Assembly: GCA_046262935.1 (NCBI GenBank) | Contig: JBHELT010000095.1 | Span: 1-57,827 of the forward strand | DNA from: JBHELT01 sp046262935 | GTDB lineage: Bacteria; Actinomycetota; CADDZG01; JAHWKV01 | Direction of reading: 5' to 3' | DNA length: 57,827 bases | Shown: positions 51,723 to 57,827 of the stretch, in pieces | How positions within the stretch are numbered: the first letter of the stretch is position 1 | How the letters are laid out: each line of letters opens with the position of its first letter | Notes under the pieces: generated by a model | Databases searched by the model: none | What the model was told of the DNA's origin: nothing | The model's input: only the letters and a program-made list of their open reading frames with translations | Position numbers and translations under genes: made by a program

Positions 51723-52280
51723 TCAGCAAGCCGACCAAAGTCCAGCATTTTCTCGCCTGGCGCTCGCCTGGGCGGCCAGGAATTCTTCGACGTGAGAGAT
51801 ATTTGGCGGAACGGTGTATGCCTGGGCGAATCCCCTCAAGACCATCTCCTTATTAACGAACATTTGGTCGCTCTGCCTGTAGATATAGGCAAGGGTCCGG
51901 TTGTACCGGTCGAAGCGGTCAAGGTCGAAGACCAGGTGGACCTTGGTTCCCTGGGGCAGGATCTGTTTCATGGCGTTGGACGCTTCGACTCCGAAACACT
52001 GAACTTCACGCCTTGGATCAACCGATTCTGGGGAGTTGATCCCGATAAGGCGGACCCTTACCTTGGGCGCAACGATCACGGTGTCGCCATCGACCACCCT
52101 AACGATGCTGGTGTCCTCGGTCCCCAGGCTCCCGGCCCCAAGGCTGTCGGCGGTCGATGTTGGCGAGCGAGACTGAAACTGCTGCTGACTGTTCGGCCCC
52201 CTGGGGGCCGAACAAGCTGTCAAGGCAACCACCATGAAGGCAGCCGAAACGGCGCAGGTGGGAGTAAGGCGCGTTCTCAT
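51723..52280 (-). CDS. Secreted or lipid-anchored thermonuclease-like protein
   Basis: 185 residues. The signal ends TACSAP, a possible lipobox. SNase motifs VRVVDGDTV, VRLIGINSPES, DRYNRTLAYIY and FVNKEMVLRGFA are complete, with the catalytic Arg, Asp and Glu in place. Degrades extracellular DNA or RNA. The coding sequence near the signal contains a perfect G/C-rich palindrome (52191-52213). Confidence 0.88.
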   Translation of the reverse strand: MRTRLTPTCAVSAAFMVVALTACSAPRGPNSQQQFQSRSPTSTADSLGAGSLGTEDTSIVRVVDGDTVIVAPKVRVRLIGINSPESVDPRREVQCFGVEASNAMKQILPQGTKVHLVFDLDRFDRYNRTLAYIYRQSDQMFVNKEMVLRGFAQAYTVPPNISHVEEFLAAQASARRENAGLWSAC

Positions 52281-52363
52281 GGGACAAGGGTCTCATGCGG
52301 GTACGACAAATGATCCCGGATCAGGTGGGCGGCGGGCAGACAGGTTGTGCGAAACTTCCCCAC

Positions 52364-52996
52364 ATGGAACTGCTAGAGGAAAAGGTCGCTGCCTATATGC
52401 GCGGCCTCTGCGACCGCTACGACAACGATGTTCTTGCTGCGATGGAGAAGATCGCCGAAGAAAACGGTTTCCCCATAGTGGGCCGGACCGTGGGGGCCTG
52501 CCTTCAGATGTTCACCCGTTCGATCGATGCGAAAGATGTTTTCGAGATGGGTTCGGGCTACGGCTATTCGGCCTACTGGTTCTCGACCGCCGTCGGTGAG
52601 AAGGGGCACGTAACCCTAACCGATGGCGACCCTGAGAACGCCAAGAAAGCCGAAGAGCACCTTACGCGAGCCGGACTATGGTCTCGATGCTCCTTCGAGG
52701 TCGGCGATGCGATCGAGGCACTGGAGAAGACCGATGGCGAGTTCGACGTGGTCTACAACGACATCGACAAGGGCGATTACCCAAGGGCCTTCGAGGTCGC
52801 ACGAGGCAAAGTAAGGGTGGGCGGTTACTACATGTGCGACAACGTGCTTTGGTCCGGAAGAGTTGCAAGTGACGACGACGATGCCTGGACACAAGCGATC
52901 CGAAAACATAACCAGGTCATCTATTCCGACGAAAACTTCGTCTCGTCCATCATCCCGATCAGGGATGGTGTCATGGTCGCGCTTCGAGTGAGCTGA
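52364..52996 (+). CDS. SAM-dependent O-methyltransferase
   Basis: 210 residues. SAM-binding motif I VFEMGSGYGYSAYWF, then TLTDGDPENAKKAEEHL, and FDVVYNDIDKGDYPRAFEVA as the metal/acceptor region, the pattern of the catechol-/caffeoyl-CoA-type O-methyltransferases. I chose ATG 52364, where the family fold begins. Acceptor unknown. Converges on the sigma factor gene, 1 nt apart. Confidence 0.85.
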   Translation: MELLEEKVAAYMRGLCDRYDNDVLAAMEKIAEENGFPIVGRTVGACLQMFTRSIDAKDVFEMGSGYGYSAYWFSTAVGEKGHVTLTDGDPENAKKAEEHLTRAGLWSRCSFEVGDAIEALEKTDGEFDVVYNDIDKGDYPRAFEVARGKVRVGGYYMCDNVLWSGRVASDDDDAWTQAIRKHNQVIYSDENFVSSIIPIRDGVMVALRVS

Positions 52997-52997
52997 A

Positions 52998-53651
52998 TTA
53001 AGCCGAAGCTCCTGTCCGTGTAACGAAAAGGTCAGGCGAGTCTTTGAGAAGTTCACGCTTCATCGCTTTCAGTGCACGGAACTGAAGAACGCGAACAGCA
53101 CCATCACTCTTGCCCATGACCTTGGCGGTTTCGATGACTGAGCGTCCCTGCACGAATCGCAGTTCCAGTACGGTCTTGTGCTCAACCACGAGTTTGTCCA
53201 TCGTTGCCCGCAAGGTTTCAGCGTCGGAAGATTCCAAGATCTTGGTTTCGACTTCTTCGCTAGAGGCAGACTCGGGGATGATGTCGTGCGACACCTCGAG
53301 GGTTGCGTAGTTCGACTGGACGACGTCGACGATCAGGTTGCGTGCGATCCGAACGAGCCATGCGGTGAACTCGATGCCGCGGAACTCGTAACGGTTGATG
53401 CTTCGCAGGGCGCGAACGAATGTTTCGGCGACTATGTCTTCGACCTTTTGGGAGCCCTGCACACGAGACGCGACGTAGCGGTGAACGTGGGGCACGTATT
53501 CCTTGTAGAGAGCTGCGAACGCATCGCGATCGCCGATCTTTGCCTTGGTTATGAGCGACTTGGCTTCATCTACCGAAAGGGCCCCGCTCCATCGCCCCTT
53601 TACTGCCGGAACAGCGATGGCTGTTTCGATGACTCCGGCTACTGATGGCAT
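52998..53651 (-). CDS. RNA polymerase sigma-70-family factor (ECF type)
   Basis: 217 residues. Region 2 EDIVAETFVRALRSINRYEFRG and AWLVRIARNLIVDVVQS; region 4 TVLELRFVQGRSVIETAKVMG and RVLQFRALKAMK. GGAGG 5 nt before ATG 53651. No anti-sigma gene is next to it. It is divergent from a NarL-type regulator; an 8-bp-arm inverted repeat precedes the gene. Confidence 0.9.
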   Translation of the reverse strand: MPSVAGVIETAIAVPAVKGRWSGALSVDEAKSLITKAKIGDRDAFAALYKEYVPHVHRYVASRVQGSQKVEDIVAETFVRALRSINRYEFRGIEFTAWLVRIARNLIVDVVQSNYATLEVSHDIIPESASSEEVETKILESSDAETLRATMDKLVVEHKTVLELRFVQGRSVIETAKVMGKSDGAVRVLQFRALKAMKRELLKDSPDLFVTRTGASA

Positions 53652-53665
53652 GTGTCCTCCGATGG

Positions 53666-53693
53666 ACTAGTACGTTCCTGCAAAGGTACTAGT
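53666..53693. promoter_or_regulatory. Inverted repeat upstream of the sigma factor gene
   Basis: Arms ACTAGTAC (53666-53673) and GTACTAGT (53686-53693) around 12 nt, 14 bp upstream of the sigma gene start. Likely an operator or a leader stem. Confidence 0.4.
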
Positions 53694-53768
53694 TATTTCG
53701 GGGGATGTTCTAGCTATCTTGAACGAGTTGGACCACTCGCGCGCCATGTTGGTCCTTCTGGCTCACCG

Positions 53769-53788
53769 TTTGACCTTGAAGGGTCAAA
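53769..53788. promoter_or_regulatory. Inverted repeat upstream of the NarL-type regulator
   Basis: Arms TTTGACC (53769-53775) and GGTCAAA (53782-53788) around 6 nt, 41 bp before the regulator start codon. Could be an autoregulatory site or a 5' hairpin. Confidence 0.35.
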
Positions 53789-53829
53789 GTATGTCCCTAA
53801 AGATCGGCTGTTGCGTGCATAATCGGCGT

Positions 53830-54471
53830 ATGTCCGCATCTGAGGGAAGCGACCGGATCAGGGTAGTTGTCGTGGATGACCATCCATCGTACGCGCAGGG
53901 CCTCGAGATGCTCTTGAGGTCCGTGGTCGATGACATCGAGGTGGTAGCAATCGCCAAAGACCATAAGAGCGCGATCGATGCGGTTCGGACGCACCTTCCG
54001 GATGTCGTGTTGATGGATATCCGCATGCCGGGGGCCGACGGCATCGAGATCACCAAACAGATCCGCGAGTCATTCCCGGTAGTAAAGGTGGTGATGCTTA
54101 CGGCGTCGGAAGACGATCAGGATGTCTTTGACGCGATGAGCCTCGGGGCCAGCGGCTATCTTCCGAAACAGATCGAGGTTGAAGAACTGGTCGCGGCGAT
54201 CAGGTCTATCAGCGCCGGCCAGGTTGTGATCTCGCCCCAGGTGGCTGGCAAACTGCTTGGCCAAACGACGGGAGAGGCGGTGCCTCTAACGGAATCAGAG
54301 AGGGAACTGCTGCGACTCGTAGCCGAGGGCCATGACAACGCGAAGATAGCCGAGGTGATGTCGGTCAGTGAGTCCACGCTGAAGAGGAATCTCAGAAACA
54401 TCCTCGAGAAACTGCACCTGCACAACCGGATACAAGCCGCTGTCTATGCGGCGAAGAAGGGTTGGATCTGA
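53830..54471 (+). CDS. NarL/FixJ-type response regulator
   Basis: 213 residues from ATG 53830. Receiver domain with VVVDDHPS, phospho-acceptor Asp in VVLMDIRMPG, Thr in MLTASED and Lys in YLPKQIE. C-terminal LuxR-type HTH LTESERELLRLVAEGHDNAKIAE. No kinase gene adjacent. Divergent from the ECF sigma factor. Confidence 0.92.
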   Translation: MSASEGSDRIRVVVVDDHPSYAQGLEMLLRSVVDDIEVVAIAKDHKSAIDAVRTHLPDVVLMDIRMPGADGIEITKQIRESFPVVKVVMLTASEDDQDVFDAMSLGASGYLPKQIEVEELVAAIRSISAGQVVISPQVAGKLLGQTTGEAVPLTESERELLRLVAEGHDNAKIAEVMSVSESTLKRNLRNILEKLHLHNRIQAAVYAAKKGWI

Positions 54472-54504
54472 GCGGATATCCTTTGGTTCCCGTACCTCAA
54501 CTTG

Positions 54505-54576
54505 GGGCGTGTAGCTCAGCGGGAGAGCGCTGCTCTCACACAGCAGAGGTCACTGGTTCGATCCCAGTCACGCCCA
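54505..54576 (+). tRNA. tRNA-Val(CAC)
   Basis: Acceptor GGGCGTG/CACGCCC, anticodon stem CTGCT/AGCAG, loop CTCACAC (CAC at 54537-54539), T-loop TTCGATC, discriminator A. CCA not encoded. Lies 92 nt from the end of the integrase gene. Confidence 0.96.
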
Positions 54577-54667
54577 CTACATAAATTTGTTCCCGGGGGC
54601 TAAATCTCGGAGCTTAAATGCCGGACGCGCGATGCGGTCGGCGATCTCGGACTAACAATCTGCAGTT

Positions 54668-56227
54668 TCAGCCACCTTCATCAGGGTGGTCCGACAGTTC
54701 GAATCTGTCAGCGCCCACTGTGAGCCTCTTATTCGAACTCGGACGCGAGAAAAGAGCCTCGAACACCTCGGTGAACTCCGGCTTGGCTTTGCCATCTTTG
54801 ATGTAGACGGCCTTGAGAACGGCCTGATTGAAGCGACGACGCACTTTCGGCCGCGCCTTGAAGTACGCGTCGTGGCAACTACCGGCGAGTTTGATAGCGA
54901 GTTTCAACACCTCATGCCATCCAGCGAGATCCTGTTCGGTCTCCATCAGTTCGGACTTCGCCTTCTGCTCTGAATGCGTGATCCGCTCCTGATCTGCCTT
55001 CAATAACTCGAGCGGGATCGCGTTGACGTAGTAAGCCTTCAACAGCTTCTGCCTTTCGGAAGCGAGTTCCGCGAGCTTATTGGCCATGAGAACTCGAAGA
55101 TCTGCTGCAGTTGCTTGCCGTTCGACGATCTCATCCTCAAGTTCTTGCGAAAGTCTTTCAACCCATTCCGAAGGTAGCTGCACCTTGCGATAGATGTCCT
55201 CAACCATCCTCTCCGCATCGGAGGCCATGACGTAGGGCTGAGTGCATCCAGTCTTTACTCGTGATTCGTTCTTCTGCCCGAGGCAGTACATGTACAGATA
55301 CTTACCTTTGGCCAGCGTCAATGACAGGTTGCGGCCGCACTCACCGCAAGCTAGCAACCCCTTCAAGTAGTGATCGTGGGTTCGTTGTCGGGTCCCAGCT
55401 TTGTTGTGCACTCTTAGAACTTCCTGCACCCGCTCGAACAGATTCATCGTGACAAGTGGCTTATGCGTGCCTGGGTATTGGACGCCATTCCACTCAACGA
55501 TCCCAGCGTAGAAGGGATTTGCGAGAGTAAGAGCGAGCGAACTTACCGGCGGCGATGCTCCGGGCTTCTTGCTGAACGGATTCGTGAGTCCCTTGGCCGC
55601 AAGCGATGCCTGGACCTCTGCGAGCGAGTAATCGCCTGTTGCGTACATGCGAAATGCCTCACGTACCAACAGAGCGCGTCCTGGGTCGAGTATGACCTTG
55701 GCGGTTTCAGTGTGACCGACGCGCTCTCGATGATTGAGATATCCCATCGGCGCCCGCCCCGGCCATCCTCCCTGCTTTGCTTTCTGCGTGAGTCCTTTGG
55801 TGACTTCTGCTCCGAGGTTGGCTGAATAGAACTCAGCCATGAGCGCGTGGATCCCTTCCACAAGTCTTCCTGAAGCGGTCTCTTCGATGTTCTCAGTCAC
55901 GGATGCTAGTTGCACTCCGTACTTTCGAAGCGCAGCCCTGATCGCGACGTGGTCTTCGATGTTTCGTGCCAACCGATCGATCTTGTGAACGACGATGATG
56001 TCGATGCCGCCTTCGCCGATCCGCTGCAGCATCGCTTTCAGGTTGGGGCGGTCGGCCGAGCGTGCCGACTCGCCGGCGTCGATGAACTCGTCCGCCACGT
56101 CCCAGCCCTTGTCGGCGATGTAGCGGAAGCACGCTTCGCGTTGTGCCGGTATCGAATAGCCCTCGGATGAGTCACCCTTCTCGGCTTGCTCCTTGGTTGA
56201 AACTCGAAGGTAGATGAATGCATTCAT
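54668..56227 (-). CDS. Large serine recombinase (integrase)
   Basis: 519 residues. Catalytic domain with FIYLRVSTKEQ (Ser nucleophile in RVST), DIIVVHKIDRLARN and EGIHALMAEFYSANLG. Recombinase domain, then the zinc ribbon CGECG...C...C, and a coiled coil (about 370-460). The last residues (GADRFELSDHPDEGG) are encoded antisense to the tRNA-like fragment. Places this region in an integrative element; ATG 56227 overlaps the preceding small ORF by 4 nt. Confidence 0.93.
   Translation of the reverse strand: MNAFIYLRVSTKEQAEKGDSSEGYSIPAQREACFRYIADKGWDVADEFIDAGESARSADRPNLKAMLQRIGEGGIDIIVVHKIDRLARNIEDHVAIRAALRKYGVQLASVTENIEETASGRLVEGIHALMAEFYSANLGAEVTKGLTQKAKQGGWPGRAPMGYLNHRERVGHTETAKVILDPGRALLVREAFRMYATGDYSLAEVQASLAAKGLTNPFSKKPGASPPVSSLALTLANPFYAGIVEWNGVQYPGTHKPLVTMNLFERVQEVLRVHNKAGTRQRTHDHYLKGLLACGECGRNLSLTLAKGKYLYMYCLGQKNESRVKTGCTQPYVMASDAERMVEDIYRKVQLPSEWVERLSQELEDEIVERQATAADLRVLMANKLAELASERQKLLKAYYVNAIPLELLKADQERITHSEQKAKSELMETEQDLAGWHEVLKLAIKLAGSCHDAYFKARPKVRRRFNQAVLKAVYIKDGKAKPEFTEVFEALFSRPSSNKRLTVGADRFELSDHPDEGG
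54672..54717 (+). other. tRNA-like 3' fragment at the end of the integrase gene
   Basis: Anticodon-arm-like CCACC/GGTGG with loop TTCATCAG, then T-stem GACAG/CTGTC with T-loop TTCGAAT and AGCGCCCA. There is no 5' half here, so it is not a working tRNA gene. It lies inside the last codons of the integrase gene on the other strand, and is likely a recombination site of the element. Confidence 0.55.
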
Positions 56228-56403
56228 TGCTCCGGCTCCTCCTGTTCGATAAGCGTCATCGCGAGCTCGATAAAGGCCCTTGCCAATGGACGCAGTTCCC
56301 CCTCCTTGGGCATTGGTCGATGGCTTTGGTCGTCGAGACTACTCGCCGGAGCCGACACATCGGAAAGCGCCACCTCCCGAGGCGTCTCAGTCAGGGTTGA
56401 CAA
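56224..56403 (-). CDS. Small protein upstream of the integrase
   Basis: 59 residues, TTG 56403 with AAGGGAG 7 nt upstream; the stop overlaps the integrase start by 4 nt (ATGA). Contains the helix-forming ELRPLARAFIELAMTLIEQEE. Overlaps the preceding replication gene by 17 nt. Function unknown; possibly a directionality or accessory factor, judged from position only. GTG 56373 is an alternative start. Confidence 0.6.
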   Translation of the reverse strand: MSTLTETPREVALSDVSAPASSLDDQSHRPMPKEGELRPLARAFIELAMTLIEQEEPEQ

Positions 56404-57277
56404 CGGGCCGCTCCCTTAGCGGTATGGCAGGCAGATATGGCAACGCATAACGCTCTTCACCCAGCAGTGGCAGCCAATTGATGCCGAGCGGGTCGCCCAT
56501 ATGCCGATCGAGGGTTGTCGACGCCACCCACTGCCTGTCGTGCCGGGCGTTGCGTCGAAACGATGCCTCCCGGCTGGCATCGGGGAAGCAGAACAAGAGC
56601 CAGTGATACTCGTAGGTGCCGAACTCGAGGAAGTGGCCGTAGTCGTAGAGCTTGCGATCGATCCTTTGCGGGCTCTCAGTTCCCCGGTCGAGCTCCAGCA
56701 GGAACGAGGTCTTGCCGTAAGCCGACCAGAGCTTTCCTTCACCATCGGCTATCGAGTAGCCCTCCCACCATCCCTTTGCGAGCTGCAGCTCACTTCGCCA
56801 TGAAGTAAGCCGGATGCCGCTGCCGTGCCGGCAATCCCATGCGAGCTTCGTGAAGAAACTGTTGACCGTCAGTTGATGCTGAAGCTTCGGGCTGAAAGCG
56901 ATCTTGGTCATGCGGTCTTTTCGAAGACCGAGCGCCTTGACGTCGGTCCCGATCTCGGCGGCTACGACGTAGACGCCGAGATCACCAAGGACGTGGTGGT
57001 TCGGATAAGACCCCTGAGCTTTCCTGGGTCGAAATGGCTTTACGAGGCCAAGTTCACGAAGTCTTTCAAGTCGTCTTCTGCAAACACGATCGTTTTCGAA
57101 AAAGAGTTCTTTGATGTGTTGGGTGGTTAAAACCCTATGGTTGTAAAGAGCAAGACAGATCTTTGTGTCTCTAGGTTGGATCGATGTCGAAACTTCCAGT
57201 AGGAACTCTGCGGATCTATTGTTTGGAACTTTTCTAGGTAAATCATGAAGCTTAGAAAAGTGAGTCCTGTCCTCCAT
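56387..57277 (-). CDS. Replication-relaxation family protein
   Basis: About 296 residues from ATG 57277. The N-terminal part has a winged-helix look (ALYNHRVLTTQHIKELFF then RRLERLRELGLVKPFRP), and the later LELDRGTES and GTYEYHWLLFCFPD fit the Replic_Relax family found on actinobacterial plasmids and integrative elements. It would act on the element's origin. An upstream ATG 57292 or further GTGs are possible. Confidence 0.72.
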   Translation of the reverse strand: MEDRTHFSKLHDLPRKVPNNRSAEFLLEVSTSIQPRDTKICLALYNHRVLTTQHIKELFFENDRVCRRRLERLRELGLVKPFRPRKAQGSYPNHHVLGDLGVYVVAAEIGTDVKALGLRKDRMTKIAFSPKLQHQLTVNSFFTKLAWDCRHGSGIRLTSWRSELQLAKGWWEGYSIADGEGKLWSAYGKTSFLLELDRGTESPQRIDRKLYDYGHFLEFGTYEYHWLLFCFPDASREASFRRNARHDRQWVASTTLDRHMGDPLGINWLPLLGEERYALPYLPAIPLRERPVVNPD

Positions 57278-57348
57278 CGGATCACCCTGCATGGCGATCA
57301 CCTGCCTGAATGCCAGGGCCGACATGGTCCGATGTAGATAGGACCGGC

Positions 57349-57393
57349 GGGCGGACCCCCGAGCGGACCATGGAGCGGACCTCGGGCCGGACC
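57349..57393. repeat. Short GCGGACC direct repeats
   Basis: Four copies close to GGGCGGACC or GAGCGGACC with a period of roughly 12 bp, upstream of the replication-relaxation gene. They could be iterons or regulator sites of the element. Confidence 0.4.
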
Positions 57394-57399
57394 CCAGTG

Positions 57400-57827
57400 A
57401 TGCAGATCGGAGGAGGGGCTGAAAACGGACACCGGCTCGAAGAGTTAGCTTCTGCGGTTTCAGCCGCATTCGCCGCCTGCCTCGGCCGACCGCCACAGGT
57501 CGAAGTGGAGATGACACATTTGGATTGCGCTACGACGCAAGTCCCGCTGATGAATTTGGTTTCCATGCCAACAAAGGTGACCGGGAGGCCCATTCGTAAC
57601 GTTTTTATTGGCGCGACGCAGGCGCGACGCGATTTCAGGCACAAAATTTGGAAACGGACATGTCCCAAAGTGGAGGCGCGACGCGCCAAAGCACACAGCG
57701 AGTCTCAAGTCGTTTGCGATATCGGCCCTTACTTCGCCGCTGGACCGGGTGGTTTCGCGGCTTTCGTCATAGGTGTTCCGCAACTTTCTGGGGTTATTTG
57801 CATGATCGGGAAGGTGAAAAGCAAACG
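57400..57827 (+). CDS. Unidentified ORF running off the window
   Basis: Open for 142 codons from ATG 57400 to the window end with no stop. No domain is recognised; residues such as EVEMTHLDCATTQVPLMNLV are not a known motif. No clear ribosome binding site precedes it. It could be the start of an element gene or a chance frame. Confidence 0.35.
   Translation, partial: MQIGGGAENGHRLEELASAVSAAFAACLGRPPQVEVEMTHLDCATTQVPLMNLVSMPTKVTGRPIRNVFIGATQARRDFRHKIWKRTCPKVEARRAKAHSESQVVCDIGPYFAAGPGGFAAFVIGVPQLSGVICMIGKVKSK

Noticed and set aside
51546..52313. 255-residue plus-strand frame over the nuclease
   Set aside because: Shadow of the SNase gene, which carries all family motifs on the other strand.
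57282..57689. 135-residue frame on the minus strand near the window end
   Set aside because: Low-complexity, Ser/Arg/Pro-rich and without a binding site; it overlaps the replication gene start and the plus-strand frame at 57400.

Overview
The window looks like chromosomal DNA of an actinomycete-lineage bacterium (Actinomycetota) of moderately high GC. The order miaB-miaA-dapF-hflX, then lexA divergent from a LysM gene, then nrdJ-nrdR, is the actinobacterial housekeeping neighbourhood. The LexA sites are of the Gram-positive CGAAC-N4-GTTCG type. The genus cannot be told from the sequence.

Layout. (1) 1-12.2 kb, housekeeping: tRNA modification (miaB, miaA), DAP/lysine (dapF, dapL), hflX, a predicted metalloprotease lipoprotein, lexA with three SOS boxes facing a YneA/ChiZ-like LysM protein, a B12-dependent ribonucleotide reductase interrupted at its catalytic cysteine by a 401-residue intein, nrdR and dut. 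(2) 12.2-18.4 kb, accessory: an NRAMP-type transporter, tRNA-Gly followed by an 850-bp insert bounded by a copy of the tRNA 3' end and holding a DUF433/DUF5615 pair, a large secreted repeat protein, and a PIN/RHH pair. (3) 18.4-31.4 kb: a membrane PAS histidine kinase, a secreted hydrolase, a single-domain response regulator, and a type IV pilus block. pilT converges on a pilB-pilC-three prepilin-like genes-pilin row, with an 18-bp-stem terminator between. (4) 31.6-42.8 kb: a decayed DUF4258 toxin next to its YgiT zinc-finger partner, an M29 aminopeptidase, tRNA-Cys and tRNA-Val, a TetR-controlled cupin plus hydrolase-glycosyltransferase fusion, a desaturase, an LVIVD propeller protein, a RibD-like reductase overlapping a PGI-like isomerase, and a DUF2231 protein. 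(5) 42.8-49.1 kb, all on the minus strand: znuA-znuC-znuB translationally coupled to a protein with a PqqD-like domain, an M50 site-2 protease and two cyclic-nucleotide-binding domains; then a small zinc-binding protein, a 70-residue protein with six identical SKALG pentapeptides, and a Crp-family regulator. This is the best candidate for an undescribed system. (6) 49.1-54.6 kb: a fused E1 alpha/beta dehydrogenase, a secreted nuclease, an O-methyltransferase, an ECF sigma factor, a NarL-type regulator and tRNA-Val(CAC). (7) 54.6 kb to the end: the edge of an integrative element with a large serine recombinase, a 59-residue overlapping ORF, a replication-relaxation protein, short direct repeats and an ORF running off the window.

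Several units appear to be operons joined by 1-4 nt overlaps: dapF/dapL, nrdR/dut, the prepilin genes, RibD-like/PGI, and znuA/znuC/znuB/M50. Regulation visible in the DNA includes SOS boxes placed on both lexA-region promoters, a palindrome at the nrdJ start site, TetR-type operators at the cupin promoter, and a compact palindrome cluster upstream of the SKALG gene. That cluster shares the 10-bp core CACAGCTGTG with the nrdJ palindrome.
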